Positions 1 through 6,924 of a DNA stretch of 31,995 bases are shown here, one piece after another. The translations under genes and the position numbers were made by a program. The DNA comes from an uncultured Anaerotruncus sp. (GTDB taxonomy: Bacteria > Bacillota > Clostridia > Oscillospirales > Ruminococcaceae): the NCBI RefSeq assembly GCF_902490045.1, contig NZ_CABUCJ010000018.1, positions 1 to 31,995 on the forward strand, written 5' to 3'. Position 1 is the stretch's first letter. Every line of letters begins with the position of its first letter. The notes beneath the pieces are model-generated. The model saw only the letters and a list, made by a program, of their open reading frames with translations, searched no databases and had not been told where the DNA came from.

Positions 1-126
1 CGGCGCGCCCTCCCGGGCGAGCCGCCGGGCCTCGATGTTCGTCGAGCCGAGCTCTTCGTAATAGGATACGGGCGGCGTATGGCCGGCGGGCAGACACCGC
101 CGGACCGCTTCCGCTGAAAATTCCAT
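1..126 (-). CDS. birA: Biotin--protein ligase (BirA), N-terminal fragment cut by window edge
   Basis: Only the first 42 codons are inside the window; the gene continues past the left edge. The family attaches biotin to the biotin-carrier domain of carboxylases through biotinyl-AMP. The recognisable segment is SYYEELGSTNIEARRLAR at about residues 21-38, matching the start of the BPL/LplA catalytic fold, where an S-T-N triplet precedes a helix rich in A and L. The ATG at 126 follows an AGGAGG site with normal spacing. There is no room for an N-terminal DNA-binding domain before the STN motif, so this is probably the short, non-repressor type. It lies 13 bases downstream of the radical SAM gene and is likely cotranscribed with it. 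The call rests on one motif. Confidence 0.72.
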   Translation of the reverse strand, partial: MEFSAEAVRRCLPAGHTPPVSYYEELGSTNIEARRLAREGAP

Positions 127-139
127 TACAATCCTCCTG

Positions 140-1006
140 TCAAAAGCGGCGCGCGTAGCCGCAGCGCCTGCAAAGTTCCTCCACGGCCTCGCGCCGGGAA
201 AACCCGTCCGCAACCGCTCGGGCGCGGGGGGACGCGAGAATCTCCCCGAGCGGCCGCTCAAAGGCGTTGCCCAGCGCGATCGTCCCCTCGCTGTCGAGGC
301 AGCAGGGCACCACCGTCCCGTCCGCGAGGATGCCGAAATGGTCCCGCATCCCGAGGCAGGACACACGGCCATCCCCGGCGGGCAGGGCCATATCCGGCCA
401 GTCGAAGGCCGGCGCGGTTACAAGGTGCAGCTTCTCCGCGAGCTTGCGGTCGCAGACCCCGTCCGGCGGCTCCCCCACGGGGATGCCGAATTCCCGTTCG
501 ACCGCGCGGCAGACCAGCCCGTTCAGGCGTCGCGCGCCGCCGCCGTTCCAGAGGCGCAGCTCACAGATGATCCCCGCCTCCCGCGCCCGCCGCACGACCG
601 GCAGCACCCGTGAGAGATAGTCTCCGAGCGGCGGGCCGTCCCCGTTGGCCTCGAAGCTGTGGAGCGAAACGGAGAGCTTCCGCAGCGCGGGCGCCGACAA
701 GAGGATATCCTTTACATCCTCCAGCAGCGTCCCGTTCGTCGTGAGGTTGGCCCGCAGGCCCTCTTCCCCGCAGATTTCGAGGATGCGCCCGAGCGCGGGA
801 TGCAGGAGCGGCTCCCCCATCAGGTGCAGGCAGACATAATCGGTGTGGGGCTTGACGGCGCGCGCGAGCAGCGCAAATTCCTCCGGGGACAGAAAGCGCG
901 GGGCGCGCCGCGTTCCGGGGCAGAAGGCGCAGTTCAGGTTGCAGACGTTGGTGATTTCGATGTAGGCGCGGCGGTAGGGCTTTTCCGCGTCCCGGCTGCC
1001 GCTCAC
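140..1006 (-). CDS. Radical SAM protein with SPASM-like C-terminus, function unknown
   Basis: 288 residues. The radical SAM cluster motif C-x3-C-x2-C is present as CNLNCAFC (C22, C26, C29), following the IEITNVCN strand typical of the family. Further cysteines near the C-terminus (CLGMRD, VVPCC, ELCRRCGY) fit a SPASM/twitch auxiliary iron-sulfur region. The start is GTG at 1006, overlapping the HAD gene stop by four bases (GTGA), which implies translational coupling. Related proteins are common in Clostridia and usually annotated only as radical SAM/SPASM. No substrate peptide gene is visible nearby, so a peptide-maturase role is not supported. Alternative roles such as RNA, cofactor or enzyme-activation chemistry cannot be separated from sequence alone. 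Confidence 0.85.
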   Translation of the reverse strand: MSGSRDAEKPYRRAYIEITNVCNLNCAFCPGTRRAPRFLSPEEFALLARAVKPHTDYVCLHLMGEPLLHPALGRILEICGEEGLRANLTTNGTLLEDVKDILLSAPALRKLSVSLHSFEANGDGPPLGDYLSRVLPVVRRAREAGIICELRLWNGGGARRLNGLVCRAVEREFGIPVGEPPDGVCDRKLAEKLHLVTAPAFDWPDMALPAGDGRVSCLGMRDHFGILADGTVVPCCLDSEGTIALGNAFERPLGEILASPRARAVADGFSRREAVEELCRRCGYARRF

Positions 1007-1782
1007 AGGATGAACCTCTCCACAATCTCGGCGACCGCGTCCTCCAGATGGGTGCGCTCAGTCACATAGTCGGCCTGCGCGCGCACCTCCTCCGGCGCGT
1101 TGCGCACCGCGACGCCCACCCCCGCGCCCCGAATCAGCTCAAGATCATTATAATAGTTGCCCGCCGCCACGATATTTTCCCGCGCGATCCCCTCGCGCGC
1201 GGCGACATAAGCCGTGCCGCGCCATTTGTTGACCCCCTGCGGCATCACGTCCATCGAGGTGGCGTTGGTCACCGCGCAGGTGAGCCGCAGTCCCTCCCGC
1301 TCGATGAAGTCCCGCACCGGACCGTAGTTTTCGCTCACGACGAAGCCGTCGAGCGTCTCAAAGGGCAGGTCGCCCGCGCCGCGGTAGACGACCGGCGTGC
1401 CCTCAAATTCCTCCTGCTGCCGGAGCACCCCCGGCGTGATGCGGTTTACTCCCCAGTAATCGCCCGAGATGAGGTGGAGGATGGCGGAATCGTGCGCGAG
1501 GCAGAAGTCGATAAGCCGCAGCATGTCCGAACGCTCCACCAGCGTGGTGTAGAGCTGCTCCATGCCCGGCGCGGCCACCACCGTGCCGCCGTTATTGAGG
1601 ACGAAATAGTCGGCCAGTCCGCACAGGTGGGAGATCGGCTCCACCGATTTCCGCCCCGTTACAAAGCAGACGGCCGTTCCCGCCTCCTTTGCGGCAAGCA
1701 GGGCGCGCCGGTTCGCCTCCGAAAGCTCGGTGCGCACCCCGAAGGTCGTGCCGTCCAGATCGAGCGCCAGCATCTTCCGCAT
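1003..1782 (-). CDS. Cof-type HAD-superfamily phosphatase
   Basis: 259 residues. The protein opens with the HAD motif I (MLALDLDGTT, nucleophile D8 and acid D10), has a threonine motif II (CFVTGRK), and ends with a motif III/IV region (VNKWRGTAYV, then AAGNYYNDLELI). A C2-type cap lies between them, as in the Cof/YidA group that dephosphorylates sugar phosphates, flavin or pyridoxal phosphates. The frame stays open far upstream to 2325, but the start is placed at ATG 1782. A GGGGGG ribosome site lies just before it, the HAD motif starts there, and a good promoter (1805-1833) sits directly upstream. The motif IV acidic pair reads N-D rather than D-D, which is tolerated in the family. Substrate unknown. 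Confidence 0.88.
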   Translation of the reverse strand: MRKMLALDLDGTTFGVRTELSEANRRALLAAKEAGTAVCFVTGRKSVEPISHLCGLADYFVLNNGGTVVAAPGMEQLYTTLVERSDMLRLIDFCLAHDSAILHLISGDYWGVNRITPGVLRQQEEFEGTPVVYRGAGDLPFETLDGFVVSENYGPVRDFIEREGLRLTCAVTNATSMDVMPQGVNKWRGTAYVAAREGIARENIVAAGNYYNDLELIRGAGVGVAVRNAPEEVRAQADYVTERTHLEDAVAEIVERFIL

Positions 1783-1804
1783 GAAAATCCCCCCTGTCCT
1801 GCCA

Positions 1805-1833
1805 ATCATACCACAGCGGGCGCGGCGGGTCAA
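1805..1833 (-). promoter_or_regulatory. Sigma-A promoter for the HAD/radical SAM/birA operon
   Basis: On the minus strand a -35 box TTGACC (1828-1833) and a -10 box TATGAT (1805-1810) are separated by exactly 17 bases. The start of the HAD gene is 22 bases downstream of the -10 box. Confidence 0.7.
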
Positions 1834-1863
1834 TTTGGCAGAAGGGGCGCGCGGATTTTCCAA

Positions 1864-1892
1864 TCGACAAAAATGTAAAAAACGTGTATGCT
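1864..1892 (+). promoter_or_regulatory. Putative promoter for the ECF sigma operon
   Basis: TCGACA (1864-1869) and TATGCT (1887-1892) are separated by 17 bases and fit a sigma-A promoter. They lie 70 bases before the sigma factor start and diverge from the HAD promoter. Many ECF operons are autoregulated, but no clear ECF-type GGAAC/CGTC pair is evident here. Confidence 0.45.
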
Positions 1893-1962
1893 GTTTGAAG
1901 ACAAACGCCGCGCAGCATCGTTTGATGGGTGTAAGGCAATTGAGGTGGTGAGGCAGAACCGG

Positions 1963-2475
1963 ATGACAAACGAAAAATTTCAGGAAATGGTGGAACAGTA
2001 CGAAAAGCTGGTCTTTACCATCTGTTACCAGCTCGTGCGCGACTACCACGAGGCGCAGAACCTCGCGCAGGACGCCTTTGTCTCCGCATACGCCCACATC
2101 GACACCGTTACGGAGGACAATTTGAAGGCCTGGCTCGCGCGCATCGCCACCAACAAGGCCAAGGACTACCTCAAGAGCGCTTACAACCGGCGCGTCTGCC
2201 TTTCCGAGGACATGAGCGAAATGGACCTCGTCCGCGCCGAAAATTCTCCCGAACGGCTGTACATAACCGACGAGGGAACCGGCGTGATCCGGCAGGCGAT
2301 CCTCAACCTCAAAGAGCCTTACCAAAAGGTTTCGGTGCTCTTCTTCCTCGAGGAAAAAACCATCGAGGAGATCGCCGAAACCCTGCGCCGGCCGAAAAAG
2401 ACGGTGCAGACGCAGCTCTACCGGGCGCGAAGCAAGCTCCAGGAACTACTTGTAAAGGAGGGGGTGCAACGATGA
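1963..2475 (+). CDS. ECF-type RNA polymerase sigma factor
   Basis: 170 residues. Region 2 occupies about residues 10-75 (QLVRDYHEAQNLAQDAFVSAY is the -10 recognition segment). Region 4 covers about 110-165, with a helix-turn-helix of the form KTIEEIAETLRRPKKTVQTQ followed by LYRARSKL. There is no region 1 or 3, as expected for the ECF class. An open frame extends upstream to 1888, but ATG 1963 is preferred because a GTGAGG site lies nine bases before it and the conserved region begins there. The stop overlaps the anti-sigma start (ATGA at 2472). It should direct core polymerase to an envelope-stress regulon. Which regulon is unknown, since the membrane proteins downstream are not a characterised set. 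Confidence 0.92.
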   Translation: MTNEKFQEMVEQYEKLVFTICYQLVRDYHEAQNLAQDAFVSAYAHIDTVTEDNLKAWLARIATNKAKDYLKSAYNRRVCLSEDMSEMDLVRAENSPERLYITDEGTGVIRQAILNLKEPYQKVSVLFFLEEKTIEEIAETLRRPKKTVQTQLYRARSKLQELLVKEGVQR

Positions 2476-2945
2476 AAGAACTGTTTGACCAAAACGGACA
2501 CCTGACGGACGACGCGTTCGGCGCATTGCTGCGCGACGAGCCGCTCGACGAGATGGAACGGCTGGAAATTTCCGAGCACCTCTCCTTCTGCGACCGCTGT
2601 GTAGAGCGGTACGCCGCCCTTCTAGACGGCTCCGCGCTGCTCTCTCCCCCCGAGCCGGTCGCGCCGCCGGTCTTCCGGCGCATCCGCGAACGGGCCCGCA
2701 AGATCTTTGTCAACAAATACGCGACGGCGGCCGCCGCGGCCTGCTTTGCGATCATGTTCTGGAACATCGGCCTTTTCAACGTCGACGTCCAGAACGACCA
2801 CGGCAAAATCCTTGACGCGCTGGCAAACGGCGCGGCGAGCTTCAGCGAACGGACGACGCAATTTACCGACAACCTGTCGGAAACACTGGATAAAATTCTC
2901 CACAGTTTGAAAATTGAGAGGGGTTCCCAACATGAAAAAGAATAG
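2472..2945 (+). CDS. Zinc-type anti-sigma factor, single-pass membrane protein
   Basis: 157 residues. An anti-sigma zinc motif H-x3-C-x2-C is visible as HLSFCDRC (H36, C40, C43) in the N-terminal cytoplasmic domain. A hydrophobic segment at about residues 81-99 then crosses the membrane, leaving an external tail of some 55 residues (FNVDVQNDHGKILDALANG onward) that is helical-looking and polar. The family binds its partner sigma factor at the membrane and releases it on a signal. The gene overlaps the sigma gene by four bases and the next gene by 14, so the operon is translationally coupled. The signal sensed by the short external tail is unknown. Confidence 0.88.
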   Translation: MKELFDQNGHLTDDAFGALLRDEPLDEMERLEISEHLSFCDRCVERYAALLDGSALLSPPEPVAPPVFRRIRERARKIFVNKYATAAAAACFAIMFWNIGLFNVDVQNDHGKILDALANGAASFSERTTQFTDNLSETLDKILHSLKIERGSQHEKE

Positions 2946-3495
2946 CTTCTTCACCTTCTGCTTCGCCTTTATCCCCGGCGCGGGTGAAATGTACCTGGGG
3001 ATGATGAAAAAAGGGCTCGCGGTCATGTGCGCCTTCTGGGGCGTCTTCGCCGCCGCCTGGTTTTTCCAGTTTGAGTTTCTCTACTGGCTCCAGCCGATCG
3101 TCTGGTGTTATTCCTTCTTTGACACCTTCAACATCCGGCAGCTCTCCTGGGAGGAGCGCCTTGAGCAGGACCGCGCCTTTTCCCTGCGGATCGACGGGTC
3201 CGTCTTCAACGGCCTGCGCCCCCTGCTGGAAAAGCGCCACGTCCTCATCGGCGGCGGGCTGATCTTCATCGGCGGCTGGGCGATTTTCTCGAGCTTCGTC
3301 TCCCCGCTGATCTACTACTTTGCGGAAACGATGGGGTATGAAAGCTGGTACCTCCGCAACATCCTCAACCGCATCCCGTCGGTCGTCGTCGCGGTCGCGA
3401 TCATCTTCTTCGGCATCCACCTCGTCAAGGGCAAAAAACGCCCTGTGCAGCCGGAGGAAGAATTTGTCGAGTACAGGGGGGATTCCAATGAGTAA
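2932..3495 (+). CDS. Polytopic membrane protein of the sigma-factor operon, unknown function
   Basis: 187 residues. The N-terminus (SFFTFCFAFIPGAGEMYLG) resembles a TM2-like segment with a conserved-looking P-G-A-G-x-M-Y-x-G turn, followed by a hydrophobic helix and a W/F-rich segment. Two further hydrophobic stretches lie near residues 105-125 and 145-165. The C-terminus is charged and cytoplasmic-looking. ATG 2932 has a GAGAGGGG site before it and overlaps the anti-sigma gene by 14 bases. Proteins of this look occur beside ECF/anti-sigma pairs in Clostridia, but no function is established that I can name. A role as a regulon target or a sensor partner is inference from context. Confidence 0.7.
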   Translation: MKKNSFFTFCFAFIPGAGEMYLGMMKKGLAVMCAFWGVFAAAWFFQFEFLYWLQPIVWCYSFFDTFNIRQLSWEERLEQDRAFSLRIDGSVFNGLRPLLEKRHVLIGGGLIFIGGWAIFSSFVSPLIYYFAETMGYESWYLRNILNRIPSVVVAVAIIFFGIHLVKGKKRPVQPEEEFVEYRGDSNE

Positions 3496-4660
3496 CGAAG
3501 AACGCATCGAGTCCCGGGAAATCCCCGAGGAGGAGTCCGCGCGGGGCGGCGCCCCGAAAACGGATTCCCCCGCGCCGGAACCCTCCCGCAGGCGGGAGGA
3601 GCCGGTCCGCCGGGTGGGGACCATGACGATGGGCTTCGCGCTCATCGTCACCGGCATCGTGGCGCTGGCCGCAATGTTCAGGCCCTCCCTCGACCTGGTC
3701 TTCGTCTTTAAGCTCTCCCCTCTCATCTTTGTGTTTCTCGGCGTCGAAATTCTCTACAACTACTTCGCCCACAAGGGTCAGAAGCTCAAATACGACCTGC
3801 TCAGCGGCTTCGTCTGCTTTGTGCTCATCATCGCGGGCGGTTGTCTCGCCGCCGTGCCCGCCGCCTGGAACTACTTCGGCCCGCCCGCCATGCAGGTGCG
3901 GGACGACTTCCACATCCAGCTCCGTGGGCGGATCTCCGAAACCCTGGTCGACGAACGGGACCTGATCGGGCAGATGTACGTGAATGCCGAGCTCCCCTAC
4001 TACAGGCAGTACACACCGGACATGAGCTACGACGAGCTTGCCGGGGACGCGCGCGTCTACCTGCACCTCAACCTGAACGGCCCCTACCGCGATAAAGAGT
4101 CCTTTGCAAAGGACTGCCGGAAAATCCTCTCGAAGCTGGACCCCCTGGGCCTCGACATCCGTAATCTCACGATCCGCTGCGACGGCGAGGAGGCCGATTT
4201 CGGCCTCGATCTCTACGACCGGTACCAGCTCAACATGGACCTGGACGAGCTGGCGCGCCGGGTGGAGGCGGATTGGCACGAGGAGGACGAGGAAGCGTCA
4301 GAATGGGACGCCCTTCCCGATGAGGACGCCTTCTCTCCGCTGGGTCTGAGTGCCGGCGAGGGCTTCACCGACGAGTGGCCCGACCGCATCGTCTACACGG
4401 CCGACGGCATGACCGCACACAGCTACTATTTCGATCTGCCCATTTCCGACCCCACGACGGCACAGGTCGACGTCTCGACCGAAAGCGGCACGCTGGACAT
4501 GCGGATCACCGGCCCGGACGGCACGATCTGTTTCGAAGGCTATGACCTCTCCGAGGAGAGCGGAAGCCAGACCTTCGCGCTTCCCGTGTCCGGCGCCTAC
4601 CAGGTCAGGCTGACCGCAGACGAGTTCCGCGGAGGCTTCACCATCCAGAATCTCGGCTGA
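3488..4660 (+). CDS. Membrane protein with LiaI/LiaF-like helices and an extracellular domain
   Basis: 390 residues. An N-terminal tail rich in E, P and R (about 1-40) precedes three hydrophobic helices: GFALIVTGIVALAAMF, LVFVFKLSPLIFVFLGVEILY and FVCFVLIIAGGCLAAVPA. These look like the DUF5668/LiaI-LiaF transmembrane unit. A long acidic extracellular part follows, ending in a beta-rich domain of about 100 residues with alternating T/S strands (VDVSTESGTLDMRITGPDG). ATG 3488 follows an AGGGGGG site and overlaps the preceding stop (ATGAGTAA). The frame is open further upstream, but those codons overlap the previous gene. LiaF-like proteins act in cell-envelope stress sensing, so a sensor or effector role fits the sigma-factor context. 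That role is inferred. Confidence 0.68.
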   Translation: MSNEERIESREIPEEESARGGAPKTDSPAPEPSRRREEPVRRVGTMTMGFALIVTGIVALAAMFRPSLDLVFVFKLSPLIFVFLGVEILYNYFAHKGQKLKYDLLSGFVCFVLIIAGGCLAAVPAAWNYFGPPAMQVRDDFHIQLRGRISETLVDERDLIGQMYVNAELPYYRQYTPDMSYDELAGDARVYLHLNLNGPYRDKESFAKDCRKILSKLDPLGLDIRNLTIRCDGEEADFGLDLYDRYQLNMDLDELARRVEADWHEEDEEASEWDALPDEDAFSPLGLSAGEGFTDEWPDRIVYTADGMTAHSYYFDLPISDPTTAQVDVSTESGTLDMRITGPDGTICFEGYDLSEESGSQTFALPVSGAYQVRLTADEFRGGFTIQNLG

Positions 4661-4672
4661 TGGAAATCGTTC

Positions 4673-4710
4673 ATAATCCCCGTATTGCGAAGAAGCGATA
4701 CGGGGATTAT
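4673..4710 (+). terminator. Intrinsic terminator ending the sigma-factor operon
   Basis: A 13-base perfect inverted repeat (ATAATCCCCGTAT / ATACGGGGATTAT) extends inward by a T-G wobble and two G-C pairs to a six-base GAAGAA loop. It begins 13 bases after the stop codon. The tail (AATATTTTC) is only moderately T-rich. Confidence 0.8.
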
Positions 4711-4713
4711 AAT
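4685..4713 (+). promoter_or_regulatory. Possible promoter embedded in the terminator stem
   Basis: TTGCGA (4685-4690) and a perfect TATAAT (4708-4713) are 17 bases apart. The boxes lie inside and at the foot of the preceding terminator hairpin, 34 bases before the glycosyltransferase start. No other promoter is visible in the short gap. Confidence 0.4.
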
Positions 4714-4746
4714 ATTTTCATCCTTATTTGATTTCGGAGGCAGCCG

Positions 4747-5625
4747 ATGAACATCGTCGTTTCACTCAACGCCAACTATCTGCGGCCGCTCTGCGTGATG
4801 CTGCGCAGCCTGCTCGACGCGAATCCCGGGGAGGACGCGGACGTCTACGTCCTGCACGCCTCCCTCTCCCCGGAGGCGTTTTCCTTTGCCCGTTCCGTCC
4901 TCCCCGACGGGCGGCTCCGCCTCTTCGACGTGCGCGTCCCGGAGGACTTCATGGCGGACGCGCCGGTGCTCTTCCATTTTCCCAAGGAGATGTATTACCG
5001 CATCTTTTCGGCGCGCCTGCTGCCCGGGACCCTCGGGCGCGCCCTCTACCTCGACCCGGACATGATCGTCAACCGCCCGCTCGCCCCGCTTTACGGAATG
5101 GAGCTGGGGGAAAACTACTTCGCGGCCGCGCGGTCGATCAATCCCGTCTCGCAGGTGGAGTACAAGCTGCGCCTCGATATGCCGGAGGAGAGCGAATACT
5201 TCAATTCCGGGGTGTTGCTCATGAACCTGGACGCGCTGCGCGCCGGTCAGGACTGCGATGAGGTGACGGAGTTCATCCGCACCCACCGGGAAAAGCTCAT
5301 CCTCCCCGATCAGGACGTGCTCAACGCGCTCTACCACGACCGTACCGTCCTGCTCGACCCGCGCGTCTACAACTTCGACGCGCGTTATTTCAACACCGTC
5401 AAGGTGGCGACCCTCGGCAAGGTCGACCTCAAATGGGTGCGGGAGAACACCGCCGTCATCCACTACTGCGGCAAGGGCAAGCCGTGGCATGAGCACTATC
5501 TCGGCGAGCTGGGCGTCTTCTACCGGGAGGCGGCCGCAAAGGTATTTCCCGGGGAGGCCGCCAGAAAGTCGCCGCTGGAAAAGCTGCGCGACCTCGGCGC
5601 GTCCCGCGGGCCCGAAGAAGGCTGA
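4747..5625 (+). CDS. Family 8 glycosyltransferase
   Basis: 292 residues. The fold opens with a nucleotide-sugar binding strand (MNIVVSLNANYLRPLCVML) and carries the GT8 metal motif D-x-D in ALYLDPDMIV (D103, D105). An EYFNSGVLLMNLDALR strand and a C-terminal histidine motif (VIHYCGKGKPW, about 243-253) complete the signature of LgtC/GspA-type retaining transferases. These move a sugar, usually galactose or glucose, from UDP-sugar onto a lipooligosaccharide, wall polymer or protein. The acceptor is unknown. A GGAGG site lies six bases before ATG 4747. It stands alone between two hairpins, so it is probably a single-gene unit. Confidence 0.88.
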   Translation: MNIVVSLNANYLRPLCVMLRSLLDANPGEDADVYVLHASLSPEAFSFARSVLPDGRLRLFDVRVPEDFMADAPVLFHFPKEMYYRIFSARLLPGTLGRALYLDPDMIVNRPLAPLYGMELGENYFAAARSINPVSQVEYKLRLDMPEESEYFNSGVLLMNLDALRAGQDCDEVTEFIRTHREKLILPDQDVLNALYHDRTVLLDPRVYNFDARYFNTVKVATLGKVDLKWVRENTAVIHYCGKGKPWHEHYLGELGVFYREAAAKVFPGEAARKSPLEKLRDLGASRGPEEG

Positions 5626-5659
5626 AGAAGGCCGCCGTGCGCTGCACGGCGGCCTTCTT
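5625..5659. terminator. Bidirectional terminator between convergent genes
   Basis: A 16-base perfect stem (AAGAAGGCCGCCGTGC / GCACGGCGGCCTTCTT) with a GCT loop is followed by a T-run on the plus strand. It sits between the glycosyltransferase (plus) and the CmpB-type gene (minus, ending at 5665). Confidence 0.88.
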
Positions 5660-5664
5660 TTTCG

Positions 5665-6081
5665 TCAGGTGGTCTCGATTCTCCGGCCGCTCCCGCCCTG
5701 GCAGAGCCGTTCGCGCAGGGCGCGGCTCAGCGGGAGCACCGGGATGCAGAGCAAAAACCAGAGCGCGCTGTACAGGGGGCAGATCTGCCCCAGCAGATTG
5801 CCCCGGCGGCGGGAATAGTCCCAGACGCCGAGCCGGCATCCCCTGTTGATGATGCATCCGGCGACGAACTCCACCGCAGTGAGCACCAGGCTGCCCGCCG
5901 CGCATTTTTGCAGCGTCGACCGCCCCGCCATGCGCAGGTCGGTCAGGTAGAGCAGCAAAAAGCCGACGCCCCCGGTCAGCGCCATCGTCCAGTGGGTAAA
6001 GCCCCGCCAGAGCACTTCGATCGCGCTGTAGCCCACCGAGCCGACCGTGCAGACGGCGGCGTATTCCTTGAGTTTTTCCAT
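5665..6081 (-). CDS. Small membrane protein, putative ABC transporter permease (CmpB family)
   Basis: 138 residues with four or five hydrophobic helices. The diagnostic stretch is EFVAGCIINRGCRLGVWDYS followed shortly by NLLGQICPLYSALWF, a pattern of the family labelled putative ABC-transporter type IV (PF06541, ABC_trans_CmpB). The N-terminal half also has the GYSAIEVLWRG motif expected near the first helix. The label ABC transporter is historical; no ATPase gene is adjacent and the true function is not established. The ATG at 6081 follows a GGGGTGA site. A hairpin separates it from plsY upstream. Confidence 0.7.
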   Translation of the reverse strand: MEKLKEYAAVCTVGSVGYSAIEVLWRGFTHWTMALTGGVGFLLLYLTDLRMAGRSTLQKCAAGSLVLTAVEFVAGCIINRGCRLGVWDYSRRRGNLLGQICPLYSALWFLLCIPVLPLSRALRERLCQGGSGRRIETT

Positions 6082-6128
6082 CCGCGTTCACCCCGCATTA
6101 GGGTGCGCGGATTCCGCGCCGATATACG

Positions 6129-6154
6129 AAGGAGCGCCGGTCCCGGCGCTCCTT
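6129..6154 (-). terminator. Hairpin terminator after plsY
   Basis: An 11-base perfect stem (AAGGAGCGCCG / CGGCGCTCCTT) with a four-base loop lies immediately downstream of the plsY stop on the minus strand. The T-run after the stem is weak, so partial read-through into the next gene is possible. Confidence 0.6.
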
Positions 6155-6156
6155 TC

Positions 6157-6789
6157 TCAGTGAAAAAATTTTCGCTTCATAAAGGTTTTCAGCCGCGCCG
6201 CCAACGAGGTCCGGCGTTCCGTCCCCGCGCGCATCCGGGCAAAGTTTCCGCCGTGCCGCAGCAGCATGATCCCGCCGATCACGGCGGTCACGGCAGCCGC
6301 CTCCCGCCCCAGGCCGAAAAGCGCCGTCAAGAGCGGAAGGCTCACCGCAATCGCAGCGGAACCCACAGCGAGATAGCCCGTCGCCAGCACTGCCGCAGCG
6401 CCGAGCAGATAGCTCGCGACTCCGACGGGGGGCGAAAAAAGAATCGACGCCGCGGCGGCAACCGCCACGCCCTTACCGCCGCGAAAGCCGTTCCACACCG
6501 GCCAGCAATGTCCGATCACCGCGCCGAGCCCGGCGTAGAGCACCGCCGTCCGCCCCATCCCGGGGAAGAGCCACAGCCGACAGAGGGCGCAGGCCGCCGC
6601 CGTCTTGAGGATATCCCCCGCGAGCACGATGAACCCGCTTCTCGCCCCAAGCCGGGAGGAGACGTTTGCCATACCGGGATTGCCGAACCCCTCCGCGCGC
6701 CGCCCGCCCGTCCGGCAGAAGATGAGCAGGTCGGCGGTCAGAACGGATCCGAAAAGATATCCGGCCAGCACACACCAGAGACGTTCCAT
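6157..6789 (-). CDS. plsY: Acyl-phosphate:glycerol-3-phosphate acyltransferase (PlsY family)
   Basis: 210 residues with about five transmembrane helices. PlsY transfers an acyl group from acyl-phosphate to glycerol-3-phosphate, the first step of phospholipid synthesis. Its three conserved loops are visible: GSVLTADL near residue 14, FGNPGMANVSSRLGARSG (about 35-52) running into AGDILK, and GHCWPVWNGFRGGKGVA (about 93-109), which carries the G-G-K-G phosphate loop. The C-terminal LRHGGNFARMRAGTER also fits the family. The second loop reads GNPGMANV where textbook PlsY has G-x-I-G-A-T-N, so this may be a clostridial PlsY paralogue. AAAGGAGG precedes the ATG. A TATAAT box lies at 6810-6815 on the minus strand. 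Confidence 0.87.
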   Translation of the reverse strand: MERLWCVLAGYLFGSVLTADLLIFCRTGGRRAEGFGNPGMANVSSRLGARSGFIVLAGDILKTAAACALCRLWLFPGMGRTAVLYAGLGAVIGHCWPVWNGFRGGKGVAVAAAASILFSPPVGVASYLLGAAAVLATGYLAVGSAAIAVSLPLLTALFGLGREAAAVTAVIGGIMLLRHGGNFARMRAGTERRTSLAARLKTFMKRKFFH

Positions 6790-6809
6790 GCCATCCCCTC
6801 CTTTCCCTG

Positions 6810-6815
6810 ATTATA
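6810..6815 (-). promoter_or_regulatory. -10 element of the plsY promoter
   Basis: A perfect TATAAT on the minus strand is located 20 bases before the plsY start codon. The matching -35 region is poor (a TGTAAA-like sequence about 16 bases upstream). Confidence 0.4.
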
Positions 6816-6845
6816 GACCATCCACCGGGAATTTACACCCCCCTA

Positions 6846-6874
6846 TTGACATTTGGTCCCTGATGTCCTATAGT
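6846..6874 (+). promoter_or_regulatory. Sigma-A promoter for the PHP/ROK operon
   Basis: A perfect -35 box TTGACA (6846-6851) and -10 box TATAGT (6869-6874) are separated by 17 bases, 50 bases upstream of the PHP gene start. It diverges from the plsY promoter. Confidence 0.8.
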
Positions 6875-6924
6875 TAAATTATAATCTTTTAAAAGTATCT
6901 GTCTAAAGTATTGGAGGCAATCCT

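Noticed and set aside
1783..2325. N-terminal extension of the HAD phosphatase
   Set aside because: The extension crosses its own promoter and the opposite-strand sigma gene. The ribosome site and HAD motif both place the start at 1782.
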